Made by a program: the position numbers and the translations under genes. The notes under the pieces are model-generated. The model had not been told where the DNA came from, did not search any database, and was given only the letters and a program-made list of their open reading frames with translations. A stretch of 64,000 nucleotides of DNA from Knoxdaviesia capensis (lineage: Eukaryota; Ascomycota; Sordariomycetes; Microascales; Gondwanamycetaceae). Of the stretch, positions 21,943 to 33,830 are shown piece after piece. The stretch covers positions 557,825 through 621,824 of the forward strand of contig LNGK01000010.1 of the NCBI GenBank assembly GCA_001510575.1, in the 5' to 3' direction. Each line of letters opens with the position of its first letter. Position 1 is the first letter of the stretch.

Positions 21943-24116
21943 ATGGTCACGAAAAGAGTGGCGCCGTACGGCACCTGGGACAGTCCGATCCCCGGCTCCG
22001 TTGTCGAGGAGGCGTCCCGCGTGATCCAGGCGCCGCGGGTGAATGTACGCCGGGAGGTTCCTTTCTTCGTGAATAACTTTCAGCCCAGTACTAACGATTC
22101 CTCAGGCTCACGGCCACGGCTTCTACTTGGAGACCACCGACGATGACCGCGAAACAATCATGGAGATCCTCCCCGATCAGTCCGTGCGCAGCATCCTGCC
22201 GGCCCCGTACAGCACCGGCAACATCGTCTACGAGTACGGCGGTGCAAGCTACGCCCCCGTGAGCGACGAGCGCCTTGTGTTCTCCGCGCGCGCCGACGGC
22301 GCCGTGTACGCCCTCGACCGCGCCGACGAGCTCCCCTCGGGATCCGCCGTGCGCCGTCTGACCGGCAGCCCGCACCTGCGCTACGCGGACTTTGACGGCA
22401 GCGGCGCGCACTCTTGGGTGCTCGCGATCCAGGAGGACCACACGCACCCGGAGCCGGCGCGTGTGGTCAACACTATTGTGGCGATCAACCACGCGTCCGG
22501 CGCGGTGCACACGGTTGCTGCCGGCCGCGACTTCTATTTCCAGCCGCGGTTTGGCGCGGACGGCACCCGCGTGAGCTGGGTCGAGTGGGATCACCCGGGC
22601 CTGCCGTTTGACGACGGCACGCTGATGGTGGCGGAGTTTGTTGGCGCCAGTGCTGGCGCGCCGCTGGTTCGGCATGTTCGGCGTGTGGCTGGTGGGTACG
22701 GCCGCGGGGTGTCGGAGCCCCGTTGGGGACCGGATGGAGCGCTGTACTTTGGGCAGGAAGTCCGGGGGTACTGGCGGCCATTCCGGCTGGCGCCGGAGGG
22801 AGTCATGAATGCCAGCATTATACCACAGGAGATCCGGCTGGTTGGAGACCCGGAGGTCGAGTTCAGCCTGATGAGCCTCTTCTGCTCTACGTGAGTACTT
22901 GACACACAAGGCACATGAAAATGCCGATCTAGTGCTAACCGCTGCGTCTAGTTACACCTACGCCGTTCTCTCGGAGAGATACATTGTGGCGGCGCTCTTC
23001 GACCGCGGCCAGTCAACCCTGACGGTGATCGACATCGCCACCGGACATTTCAAGGACCTTGGCGTCCCGATCACGGCCGTCGCCTTCGACTCGGTGTATC
23101 GCATGAACAGCACCTCGATCCTGGTCGTGGGCAGCAACGCAACCAAGCGACCCGCGCTTTACAAGGTCAGCGTCTCCGGGCTCAACGGCGACGACCTGTC
23201 AACCGCCCAGACAGCCGTCACCATCATCCGCAACGCCTCCGGGGACGGGCTCAGCCAGTCGTACCTATCCACGCCTGAGCTGGTGTCCATCGACGCCACC
23301 GAAGGAGATCCGCGCAAGGTGTACGGCTTCTTCCTCGGCCCGAAAAACCCGCACTTCGTCGCGCCAGACAACACGCTCCCGCCGCTCGTGATCTTCTCGC
23401 ATGGCGGGCCCACCGGCGCGGCCGGCCCGGGCCTGTCGATGATCAACCAGTTCTACACCACGCGCGGCTTCGCCGTGTTCACCCTCAACTACACGGGGTC
23501 GACGCAGCACGGCCGTGCATACCGCACACGGCTGTTCGGGCGGTGGGGCGAGCTCGATGCCGACGACGCCGCCGAAGTGGCGCGGTTCCTCGCGCGCAGC
23601 GGCCGCGTCGACCCGGCGTCCCTCGGCATCTCGGGGGCCAGCGCCGGCGGCTACAACGTGCTGCAGGCGCTCGTGCGCCACCCGGCGGTGTTCTCCGCCG
23701 GCTCGTGCGCGTGCGGGGTGAGCGACCTGCAGCGGCTCGCCGATACCACGCACAAGCTGGAGTCCAAGTACGTGGCGCGGCTGGTGCTCCCGGCGACGCC
23801 GAGCTCCGACTCCGCGACCGACTCCGACCCGGAGCGCATCGCGCCGGATGACCTGAGCCGGCGGTTCCGCGCGCGCAGTCCGCTGTACCACGCCGAGAAC
23901 ATCGCGGCGCCGCTGCTGCTCGTGCACGGCACGGCCGACGCCGTGGTGCCGATCGAGCAGGCGCGCATGATCCGCGCGTCGATGGTGGGCCGCGGGGGCG
24001 TGGTGCGGCTGGTTGAGCTGGAGGGCGACGGCCACATGATGGTGAATCCGGGGAGTCGGCAGCGGTGGATTGAGGAGGAGCTGGCGTGGTGGACGCGGTA
24101 CCTGGTTAAGGCGTGA
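21943..24116 (+). CDS. S9-family serine peptidase (prolyl oligopeptidase fold)
   Basis: Three exons (21943-22044, 22106-22890, 22952-24116) separated by two 61-nt introns give 683 aa. The N-terminal ~380 residues form a WD/propeller-like domain with repeated beta-blades. The C-terminal ~280 residues are the alpha/beta hydrolase domain: oxyanion region SHGGPTG, nucleophile motif GASAGGY (Ser526), HGTADAVVP (Asp625) and GDGHMM (His657), so the catalytic triad is complete. The GxSxGGY nucleophile fits dipeptidyl aminopeptidase/acylaminoacyl peptidases (S9C-like). There is no signal peptide, so it is probably cytosolic. Physiological substrate is unknown. The coding region is very GC-rich (mostly C/G third positions), which creates long spurious antisense frames. 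No operon or cluster context. Confidence 0.92.
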
Positions 24117-26740
24117 GGGGAGGCTGGCGTATGCAGTCCAGGCGTGAGCGCGAGGAAGAGGTATCCGGGCCCAGGTTCTCCGGTGGACAGACGGGACAGC
24201 TTGGGTCACTTGAGCGCAGGATGCCGTGAGCGAATCACGCATGCTGGATTAGGAAGCACAGAGGGACAGACCTCGGCGAGTATGTATCGTGCACATGGTT
24301 TTTTCACGAGATTGGGCGTGCTTGGCGCGGGTTTGCCAAGCGTAAGACGCGGGCAACGCTGATGACCGCGACGTTGATTACGGCGATGATGCACAGCCGT
24401 GGGAATATGGCGACGGGCCACACATGTCAGGATCAGGATAGCAGCGGGATAGCCATCAGAAGAGAAGCCCAAAGCAGCGGCCTTACATGTATGTCTGTTG
24501 ACTGTTCCTCGGTGCCACTGCCACTCGTGTGTGCCCCAAGTGCCTGGCGTCGGATTTGCCCGAGCCGGAGCTGAACGTGTTGGTTGCACATGATGATCGG
24601 TCGACCACCACAACACCACCACTACGCGCAGGCTGCAGGAGAGGAATCGCAATCTTGCCTCTCGCTGGCGATTGATGGGCCCCATGCAAGGCTGGTGGTG
24701 TCTTTTCCACTTTTCCATGCAGCCATGCATCCACCCATCCTGTTCTGGGCGGCATCTTCACCGACCGGCGCGTTGTAACCCACATCACTCGAGCTTCTAC
24801 TGAACTTCCTTGGTTGCCGCCACCCCCTTGTCTGCAGACCGGGTCTGGGACTTCCCTGAAATGACAATCTTCCGCTAATGCGTCGGACCGGATTCGAGTA
24901 GCGGATGAGGCTTACTCTGATGTGCAAGAAACCCCGGCTGTTGGACGTAAGAAAGAAAAAGAAATTGGAAAAGTTCCCTTCTAGAAGACACTCTTATTCG
25001 AGAAAGAAACACGAGAGATCTCATCTCCTCTCATCGACGCATTTGCTTATTTTCTCTCTCGTGACGGCCACTTCGCCATTGCGCGGGAAAAGCACGACAT
25101 CGCCTAGAAGCCCGGAATTCCCACTATTTTACGTACTTGGGAACTTTGTCGTCTGGCTTCAGTCGTTGAACACCACCGCGAACAACCAGATGAGGGGAGG
25201 CGTATGCGGATTTTCCGCCTGCAAAGAAAAACACTGCGGCTTTTAGCTTTGTGGACGTAGAAATAAGCTTCTGAGAATTAACCTTTATTTATTTTTTATT
25301 TTTCTTTCTGGCCGACTGCATTTGTTTCGATGGGGCCGAAGGCTGTGGAATTCTTCTGGAACAAGACTTGGTTAGTCCAATCTTCGAGAGTTGCGTCCCC
25401 CCGCCCCGGCTTACTTGCATCATTTGCGTTATCACAGCCTGATGTTGCACGTGAATGAATTCCTTCCGAGACACATCGTTCAAGCAAGCCTCTCCTCTGG
25501 CTATCAGCGCAGGTTCCGTGGCGGGTTGGATACAACATACGCTCTGGCATTCCAGTCTCTTATCTTGTTTTCGCAGCCGGTGCTGTGCCACTCGTCGATA
25601 CTGCAGCTTGTCCTCCGAAATTAACAATGAAGACCAGAGCCAAACACTGTCCCGCGTTTGCTGTGTCGGATTTGGTGGGCCGGCGATCGTAGCACAGCTA
25701 AACCCCGCCCTGGCTAGCGATCTTAAGCTTCATATATATTGATATCTTCGAGTATGCTAACAGCGCGCAAAACCTCAACACCCTTACCTTGGAACCCCAG
25801 CCAGCCAGCCGAAGATAGCCTCCCAGGCATGGGTACAATCGGCACCTCAATGTCTCTGCCTGCTCACGAATGTCCGGCACAACCCCCAAGTTGCTTTCCA
25901 ACCCCGTCGGAAAATATACACGGACGGACCGCCCACCCTGGAATAGCTTGCAATATCCCGTACTACGGCGCAGAAATTACGATCCACGCCACAATGCCTG
26001 GTTACATCGGCACCGGAGTCCCCATCTGCGTTCATGCTTCTGGACTGCTTTCTAGAAGGTTGCATCTGCGTGCACCACGTCTCGGCGTCATCCTTGGTAT
26101 CTATGTACCGTAGAGACAAAAATATATGGACATGCACTCAGTCTGTGCTCTCTCGAGAATTGCCTCCTGATAGCCAAACCCAGCCATCCTCCGCGCAGCA
26201 GTGACACTGTGGCAATGTCTGGCCGCCTTCTTCGTCTTACTGCCCCCGTTGGCCTGGCACTTGGCGGGCTCCAGCCTGACCATCCTTCGTCCACTGACTT
26301 GACTTGCACACGCTCGGCGAGGCCACAAACCCGCAGTGCAGCTCTGGCTATGGTGTGACACGCAGCCTGACATTGCGAGAAACACACACGCGCCGTCTCC
26401 GAATATGCAGGGCAAACTCACCGCCAAGTGAACACGCAGTTGCATCCAAGACACTCCAAGAACCACACGAGTTTGCAAAAGATCTTTCCGTTGCATCGGC
26501 CTCTCTCTCCCTTTGCGTCTTCGTAACCCTGGCTTCCTCGCTACGGCCACCCAGAAGGCGAGGGTCATAAGATAATTGGCATCCCCCCCCCTTCCCCCGA
26601 GCATCGAGTAATCCTCTGCATATCGTCAGAGCCACTGATGATTGCGAATAGTCCCAGGGGAAAATTTTCGTCCCTGAGAAGCACCAAAGCTATGCAACCG
26701 TCGACCACGGCAGTAGTGCGTCTATGTATATTTGGATGCC

Positions 26741-26774
26741 CGCTCCCCGCCCCCCGCCCCCCGCTCCCCTCCCA
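26741..26774 (+). promoter_or_regulatory. CCCCGC-rich box upstream of the permease
   Basis: This C-rich run contains three CCCCGC units in about 30 bp, matching the reverse complement of the CreA/Mig1 consensus SYGGRG. It lies about 175-205 bp before the permease start codon. Carbon-repression control is a hypothesis. Confidence 0.35.
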
Positions 26775-26801
26775 CCATAGCTTCACTCTCCTCTTTGCTT
26801 G

Positions 26802-26843
26802 ATGTCTAGACTTGTCTTGATAAGACCAGCTTCCTCCTTGTGA
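26802..26843 (+). promoter_or_regulatory. uORF upstream of the permease
   Basis: An ATG opens a 13-codon frame that ends in TGA 103 bp before the permease start. It is the only AUG between 26802 and the main start, so if transcribed it would precede the main ORF without overlap. Confidence 0.35.
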
Positions 26844-26946
26844 ACCATCAGGACAGACGATCCCTGTGTCACCGTGTGCTCTTTATCTTGAACTTGAGCG
26901 TTGAACGTATCGAAAGTGTTGGCCACAGCAATCCACTCAGCCCAAA

Positions 26947-28836
26947 ATGTCGACTCAAGCCGACTCCAAGCTCGAGGCCAACATCGTGCCCGCCGAGGTT
27001 GGCCACCCGAAGGACTTCAAGTCCGACAGCGAGGGCGAAATCCAGGAACAGAACACCTACGCCTACGATGACTCCCAGAAGCTGGGCATCACCGGCGCGG
27101 TGTTCCTGATTCTCAACAAGATGATCGGAACTGGAAGTATGTGATTGACTTTGCCCTTGACTTTGATTTCGCTTGGTTTGGAAATGTCTCTCTCTCTCTC
27201 TAACATCTACTCTCTAGTTTTCTCCACTCCCGGCTCCGTGTTTGCCGCCACCGGCTCCGTTGGTGTCTCCCTGTTCCTGTGGATTATCGGTAAGCTTGTG
27301 CTCCCACAACATCCCGAAATTACATCGTGTAGCCCCCCCCCCTCTAACACCACACAGGTGGGCTTCTCACCTTCTGCGGCCTGAGTGTCTGGATAGAATT
27401 TGGCCTCGCCATCCCGCGCTCCGGCGGCGAGAAGAACTACCTGGAGGCCATCTACCGCCACCCGCGCTTCCTGGCCACCTGCGTGCTGGCCTCCCAGATG
27501 ATCCTCCTCGGCTTCTCGTCCGGAAACTCACTGGCCTTCGGCCGCTACGTGCTGTACGCCTCCGGCTCCGAGGTCGCCGACGGCTGGCAGGCCCGCGGCA
27601 TCGCCATCGCCTGCGTGACCTTCTCGGTGGTGCTGCATAGCGTGGCGCCCAAGTGGGGCATCCGGCTGTTCAACGCGCTCGGCGTGTTCAAGGTCGGCAT
27701 TCTGCTGTTCATCATCTTCTCGGGCTTTGCCGCCCTTGCCGGCCACCGCCGCATCCCCGACCCGCACAACTTCGACGACGCCTTCAAGCTCGAGGTGACC
27801 GACGCCTACGGCGGCGGCGGCGTGTACGCCTACTCCAACGCGCTGCTCAACATCGTCTACAGCTACAAGGGCTGGGAGAACGCCAACTACGTGCTCAGCG
27901 AGATCAAGAACCCGCGCCGCACCCTCAGCATTGCCGCCCCGCTGGCCACCGGCCTCGCCACCGTGCTGTACACGCTTGCCAACGTCGCCTACTTCGCCGC
28001 CATCCCCAAGACCGACCTGGCGACCTCTGAGGTTATTGTCGCCGGCCTGTTCTTCCGTAACATTTTCGGCAACAGCGCCGGGGCGCGCAGCCTGCCCGCC
28101 TTTGTGTCGCTGAGCAACCTCGGCAACGTGCTTGCTGTGTCTTATGCTCACTCCCGCCTCAACCAGGAGCTGGCCAAGGAGGGCTTGCTGCCGGGCTCGC
28201 GCTTCTGGGCTTCTAACAAGCCGTTCAACTCTCCTGCCGCTTCGGTACGTCCTTTCCTGAGAGATGTCTTTGACTTGCTGTGTCCATACTAACATGACTG
28301 CTTGTAGTTGTTCCTCCACTGGATTGTCACTGTCATCGTCCTTGTCGCCCCGCCTGCTGGGCCCGCCTACGGATTTATCGTCAACCTGTAAGTCCTCTGT
28401 GCCCGTCTCTGTAACCCCCACTTCAGCTACCCCTGACTCTAACCGTTTTCTCTACAGCTACACCTACCCCGGCGCCTGGATCAACAGCTTCGTCGCCGGC
28501 GGCCTGATCTGGCTGCACTACAAGAAGAGCGAGAACTGGACGTCGCCGTGGCACACGGCGCTGCCGGTGATCCTGCTCTTCCTGCTCGTCAACGTGTTCC
28601 TGGTCATCGTGCCGTTCATCCCGCCAACGGGTGCCAGCGACCCCGACGGCTACCCGTACTTTGTGTTCCCCGTGGTCGGCGTCGCCGTGCTGCTGCTGGG
28701 TGTCGTGTACTGGTTCCTGTGGACGCGGTTCTGGCCGCGCGTGCGCGGACACAAGATCGTTGCGGAGCGGATTATCGACGAGCAGACGGGCGATGAGGTC
28801 GTTCGGTACCGCAGGATTAATCTGAAGAAGGAGTAG
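26947..28836 (+). CDS. Amino-acid permease, Mup1-like (methionine permease family)
   Basis: Five exons (26947-27136, 27218-27289, 27358-28244, 28308-28387, 28458-28836) join in frame to 535 aa. A ~45-residue hydrophilic N-terminus leads to the first helix with GITGAVFLILNKMIGTG-IF, the unwound TM1 glycine motif of APC transporters. Twelve hydrophobic segments follow. The SYKGWENANYVLSEIKNPRR stretch in the middle is the LAT-type signature conserved in yeast Mup1/Mup3 and fungal homologues. It probably imports methionine or another neutral amino acid at the plasma membrane. The C-terminus is short and basic. It converges, 885 bp away, on a MetR/CYS3-like bZIP regulator gene. Specificity (high-affinity methionine or otherwise) cannot be read from sequence alone. 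Confidence 0.9.
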
Positions 28837-29721
28837 TGTGGTTGGCAGCTGTGGTTGCGACTGTTGTGTGTGGAGAGAGACTGGCATACCATACCCCCTT
28901 TTATAGTCATCGCTATATTGTGTAGCTCTAACTGAATATTGAAGTCATTGATATCACCATTGCATCGGCGACTCGTAGCTGGAGAGTTGGTCCTCTCGGT
29001 TGGAGCATGCTTGACACTTCTCGTGTATCTACCCCTATTCCACGAAGAGAGATGTGACAGTGACGCTGCAACAACAGACATGGCCATCTACCCCTAATAT
29101 GACGGCAATGACAGTCTGGGTTGAACAAACACTACCAACTCTTACACAATACTCTTTCTAAAGTGATTGGGCCGCTCATCCAGTCCAATCACCTGCAAGC
29201 GAACTGTTATGACATATAGGCCATTGCATCATCACGAGAACCTGTTAGATTCAGTCTCGTTATCTTCTTTTTTTTCAAGATTTTATTGTTTTCTAGAATG
29301 CAGTTCTTGCAGGTCAAATCGAATACAATGTCTCTTAACGCCAATACAAAACTAGCAACGCAGCATGTGCAACAAAAACGCATGCATGAACCGGAAAAAA
29401 CAATCAAAAATCGAACGCTGCCTCCTCGCCTCCATCCAGTTCAGGTCCTGAACGATTCAACGCCAGTGTCCCGTAAATCAGTATGTTCGCTCTCCGTCCG
29501 CCGTACCCTCGGTGTAAAAGTCCCTTGGCCGAATGGCCACCCGAAAAGAAAAACCCATCCCATCGTAAGACGCGTATATATCATCAGTTAGTGAGAAAAG
29601 ATGTCGAAGTGTGAAAAAGAGGTAGCCAGGTTGTGTGTGACTGTCGTGAGTGTCGGAGTTTCCGCCATGTCAGGCTGGGGGATGTGTGAAGATGCCTCGT
29701 AGACCGTCGAACGCAGAGCTT
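28837..29721. other. Intergenic, convergent 3' regions
   Basis: These 885 bases lie between the permease (+) and bZIP (-) 3' ends. They are A/T-rich in the middle (29200-29420). The 101-codon frame at 29286-29591 shows no domain. Confidence 0.55.
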
Positions 29722-30246
29722 TCACTGCCCCGAGGAGGACGAGCTGGGCCCCGGACCCGGACCGGGCCCGGGAGGGTTGCCCCCCTTGGTGGCCGCCACA
29801 ATCTTGCTCTTCTCCAGCACCAAGTTCTTCAGCCACGTGTTCTCGCGCTCGAGCTCCTGCACTTTCCCCTCTAGCCGGGACAGCTTGCTCGCGGCGTCCA
29901 TGGTCGACCGCGCCAGCTCCTGCTCCTGCATCTTCTTCTTGATGCGGAAGCGCGCGCTGGCCGAGTTGTTCCGCAGGCGCTTCTCCTCGGAGGTGAGCCG
30001 TGACGACGGGTCGCCGTCGCCGTCGGCGGACGTCGAGTTTGGCGAGGTTGCCGGGCCGGCATTGGAGTCGGCTTCTGAGGGCGGCGGCGGCGGGAGCGTC
30101 TGTGGAAGGGGGAGCGGGAGGTGGCTGGAGGACGGGTGGCCGCTGGCCGGGTTGGTGCCGGACGGGTTGGGTTGTGTGTTTGCTGGGCCCGGTACGCCTA
30201 TGTAGTACGGGTTGTGGTTGTGGCTGGTATCATACGGATCCCACAT
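29722..30246 (-). CDS. bZIP transcription factor, MetR/CYS3-like
   Basis: A single exon of 174 aa. Residues 1-80 are Pro/Ser/Asn-rich. The basic region is about residues 88-105 with RNNSASARFRIKKK, the pattern of fungal CYS3/MetR/Zip1-type bZIPs (N..AASARFR..KK), not of Gcn4 or AP-1. The zipper follows to about residue 146 (KLSRLEGKVQELERENTWLK). A Gly-Pro repeat and Ser tail end the protein. Members of this class activate sulfur-assimilation and methionine genes; which paralogue this is (MetR, MetZ or another) is not resolved. It is shorter than typical CYS3/MetR. The ~500-nt leader contains exactly two AUGs, each starting a Met-Gly-stop uORF. Possible upstream exons were not seen. Confidence 0.85.
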   Translation of the reverse strand: MWDPYDTSHNHNPYYIGVPGPANTQPNPSGTNPASGHPSSSHLPLPLPQTLPPPPPSEADSNAGPATSPNSTSADGDGDPSSRLTSEEKRLRNNSASARFRIKKKMQEQELARSTMDAASKLSRLEGKVQELERENTWLKNLVLEKSKIVAATKGGNPPGPGPGPGPSSSSSGQ

Positions 30247-30491
30247 GTTGAATGGTCAGGGGAGTAGCCGTGTGAGGGTGAGTGCGTGGAAGGACTCCGG
30301 GGTGGCAGTGGCGTTAAGAGCTGGTGGAGGTCTATCGGGGTAGTATGGTATCGAGGAAGGTTCAAGGGTGTTAGACTGATCGTCGTGGTGACTTGAGCAG
30401 GCTGGTAGATATCGGGGGAGTTGTCGAGGAGGGAGTGTAGCGAGTAGGTGTCGGGGTAGCTGGTTCGAGTGGTAACGAGAAATGAACGCAG

Positions 30492-30500
30492 TCAACCCAT
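30492..30500 (-). promoter_or_regulatory. Minimal uORF (Met-Gly-stop) in bZIP leader
   Basis: ATG GGT TGA on the minus strand ends 245 nt before the bZIP start codon. It and the uORF at 30722-30730 are the only AUGs between that position and the main start. Confidence 0.5.
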
Positions 30501-30721
30501 AGACGAATGTGTAGGAGCAAAAAGTCTCGGCGAATCGACAAGCCTGGTATGATATGAGTATTGAATAGAACCCCGAGAGAAAGACTTTTCCTCGGTGGCA
30601 ACGCCGGCTGAAGAACACCAGAGAGGATAGGGTATGGAAACCCGTGTTAGAGTACACAACCCCGAGCTAACCCCAAGAAGAGAGAGTGAAAAAAAGAGAA
30701 AAACAGAACGGAATCTTGATT

Positions 30722-30730
30722 CTATCCCAT
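30722..30730 (-). promoter_or_regulatory. Minimal uORF (Met-Gly-stop), distal
   Basis: ATG GGA TAG on the minus strand lies about 40 nt downstream of a TATA-like element. Whether it is in the transcript depends on the true TSS. Confidence 0.4.
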
Positions 30731-30770
30731 CCAAATCGATGAGCCGCACACGATCAACAGAGATTAGTGC

Positions 30771-30777
30771 TTATATA
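30771..30777 (-). promoter_or_regulatory. Probable TATA box of bZIP gene
   Basis: TATATAA on the minus strand, followed by GC, lies 525 bp upstream of the start codon. Use of this element would give a leader of about 500 nt containing one or both minimal uORFs. Confidence 0.4.
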
Positions 30778-33284
30778 TTCCACACCCGAGTTGAAGGAGG
30801 GAATTCATAGAAGAGATATATAAGAAGTGAAGGGTCTGTAGGCCGCAGAAGAAGGAAAGAAACAAGTCAACGGCCAGATGTTATGTATAGAAGGGCAGGG
30901 ATGATGTATGAACGACAGTGACAAGAGCCGGAGACAGGCATTAAACAAAGCAGCACCACGGCCCGGCTCAGACCAGACGAGGGTGCCCCGAGCTGAACTG
31001 GGAGTGGCCTCGACCCTTATATGCAGCGAGCCGGGTGTGGAGAGAAGTTGGGTCGATAAGATGTCCGTCCGAGGAACCGCAGATGTCAAGGCGAAGCAAC
31101 CGAGGGCCCAATTTCAACCGGATGGTGCAAGATGCACACATAATTCCAGGCACCGGGGCTGATACATCCAAGTGCACCTCTGCCGTTGAAGTCCAGGATG
31201 GTGATGAGGGTTTGCATGGAACATCAACGAGTCTGCCCACACGTAAAGTTGAATCCACGATGAGGAAGAAACCAGAATAAATTGAAACCCCCAGACTGTG
31301 AATGCTTCTACAAAAATAGAAATAAAGATAAAAAACCACCTTCATAAAAAAAAGCCCACCGTCCGTCCGTCCTTCTGCTTCCTCTTTCCACACTTCGAGA
31401 CACACGTTCCGGCGGCCTTTTCAACTAACACGCTCCGGTTCACCAACAGCTTTTTCGACCGGACGGGGTCCCCACTAACAGAGGCCAGTAGCCAGCTGCT
31501 GCGTTATCTGTTAGTGCCAGGGATAAGCACCTCATCGGCGGGGAGAATTACAACAGACCCCAGCCAAAACGCTTCGGAGGATCCGGCGCAAAGCGTGCGT
31601 TTTAACCCGCTGGAAAGACGATGTAAGGCCGTACGCCGAGATTGAAGAAGATTGTAGGTTAGGGCCTGATGGATGTAGAACGATAGCTATTTTTTCTCTT
31701 TTTTTTTTCTTTGCTTCGGTCTGTGGTGTTGATCTGTACGCAGGCGGATTCCATAGGGAGAGCCGACTAATACGACAACCCCTAACCCTAGTATATACAC
31801 TCCATCTCTAGGTCTGGCAATGGTCTTGCTGAGCCTGGTGCTTCTCATTAAGCGCACAACTACCACATACACTTTGATTTTATTTTTAAAAAAATCTTGA
31901 AAATTTGCAGTGCATACTTGTTATTACCTACACCTAATGCATCCCCGTGAAATGAATCTGACAGAAAACACCACCTCTACTACTTCCCTCAAACCCGGAC
32001 TTTCCAACATGCCCGCCTATCGTGCACGGCGTCCCTTATCAAGTCAGGCAGGGTGAAGCGTTTCCCCTTACATCTGTGCGCAGCGCAGGTGCGGATGTCA
32101 TCATATCTCCAACATATTGGCACACACGCCATATCCATCCACAATGTTCCACCGTGGCTTACCGTTTCCGGGCGATTTTCCGACCCGACGAAATTGTGGG
32201 GAGAGAAGGAGGGTTTTTGGGATGAGCCGGAAATACGATGTGTGGAGGAGGAGACAGTGAGAGACGGAGGGTGGTAGAGCATCGTCGGTTCGCTGGAGAT
32301 GACAGCTCTGATGCATCCAATTGCGTGAAGATGGCCGTGTTGTGGTGATCCCTGACGTGGCGTCACACAGGCCCGGACGACTTGGGTGAGTGTGCATGTG
32401 TTGGGCAGGAAAACAGCCAGAACCAACCGGCAGCCAGTTCCTCCAGGACTCTGACTGTCGGTCCAAGTGGGTAAGATGAGTATACATACACTTGTGGGAT
32501 ATTGCGTGATATCCCATCGACAAGGAGATGCAACTCCAGCACAGAGTGGACGGCACCAAAAGTTCATTAACGGTCCCAAAGTGCCGGGAAGCTTCATTGA
32601 TACGTAAAATATTGTGCTTCTTGGGCTTTCTTGGGTGCTTCAAACCCCGTCGTGGATCCGTAAGCATACCATTGTTAGGATGCCCGGATCCTGAGATCGT
32701 GATCGGGCCGTCCTGGGCACAGCTCCTTGAATATAACCCAAGTCGGCCGGGGAGCTCAAAAGTGCAGCGAGAAAAGAGTGAGAGGCAAAACGGGGGACAG
32801 AAGAAGATTTAACGAACGCCCTCGTCGTACACACAAACTCAATCTACCAATTCCCTTTATCTCCACTGCCCGCCCAGCCCAGCCCAGAACGGCGAAACCT
32901 CGACCACGGCCCCAATCTGCATTTGCTCCTATCACACCGCACAGAAGGCCACCAACCCGTCGAAAATCTGACGCCATCGCCTGGCGGTATGTTGGCGTTA
33001 CGTCGGGGGGAGGAAGAGGGTGGGAAAAGGGCCCTGGCTAGAATCACAGCTTAAAATAACATAGGAACAGAGAAACGTGCCCTTTAACACCACAAAAACG
33101 CAACGGTGAACCCAATCGGTGGCGCGGATTCGCGTCAACTTACTGTGGACCCCGTGCAGATGTCGCCATCTCGCGAGTGTAAGGCTAATTGATTGCTGGC
33201 CCATGGAAGACCTTTCGGGGCATTCTGTTAGTTTGGCGGTGCCGGCGAATGAGACGGGTGCGTGTGGAGAAGAAGGAGAACAAA

Positions 33285-33355
33285 AAACAGAAGGAAGAAA
33301 AAAAAATGAAAAAAGAAAAGAAAAGAAAGGAAAAAGGAAGAAAAAAGAAAATCAG
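33285..33355 (+). repeat. Purine (GAAAA-rich) tract
   Basis: Some 70 bases are almost purely A and G on the plus strand, a polypurine/polypyrimidine low-complexity tract. The Lys/Glu-rich frame across it is an artefact. Confidence 0.85.
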
Positions 33356-33830
33356 AAATTTCTTGATGTGGGTTGCGCAGGAGAAAAAAAAGAGGAGGGA
33401 ATCATGGAAGATGTCCTTGAAAAAGCGAGGTCTGCTTGGTAGGGTTTTACCCGATTGCGCATTGGCCGGCAGGGGAAACAAGGCTTGGCTTCGGCCGGCC
33501 ATTCGTGATTCCTTGAACACCACACGGAGTCTCCGGGAGTGAGTAGAGGTTGTCCGCGGTCGATATCGGCCGAGTCGGGGTGATACCCAAGATCTCAATG
33601 CTTCTTTGGCGATGGACTGTGTGTCCACGTTGGACACAGAGAGGGAAGCAACTCTCACCCTGTTCTTGGGCAAGTGCTTTCATTATAGTCTATAATATTG
33701 GCTTGTTGTACATTTTCCCACACATATCATACAAAAATACATCGTACACCTGAGATCTGAAGAGACCTCTCCTGTCCTCTAGAAATCCAAAACAGTGCCC
33801 GCCCGTAAACTACCAGCAAACCCAGCCGCT

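Larger units (their letters stand above)
24117..26946. other. Gene-free region upstream of the permease
   Basis: About 2.8 kb with no frame that resembles a protein family; the 24206-24730 minus frame and the 25739-26113 plus frame lack domains and codon bias. The right end is the permease promoter, with a C-rich GC-box run (26741-26774) and a 13-codon uORF (26802-26843). Confidence 0.5.
30247..33830. other. Gene-free region with bZIP leader and purine tract
   Basis: The left 530 bp is the bZIP leader and promoter. The rest has no recognisable gene. It includes a double telobox-like AACCCCTAACCCTAG (31777-31791) and a strong purine tract (33285-33355). The 188-202-codon minus frames at 31989-32667 overlap each other in different phases and show no domain. 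Confidence 0.5.

Noticed and set aside
23265..24242. 325-codon minus-strand frame opposite the S9 peptidase
   Set aside because: Antisense shadow of a GC-rich exon encoding an intact catalytic triad.
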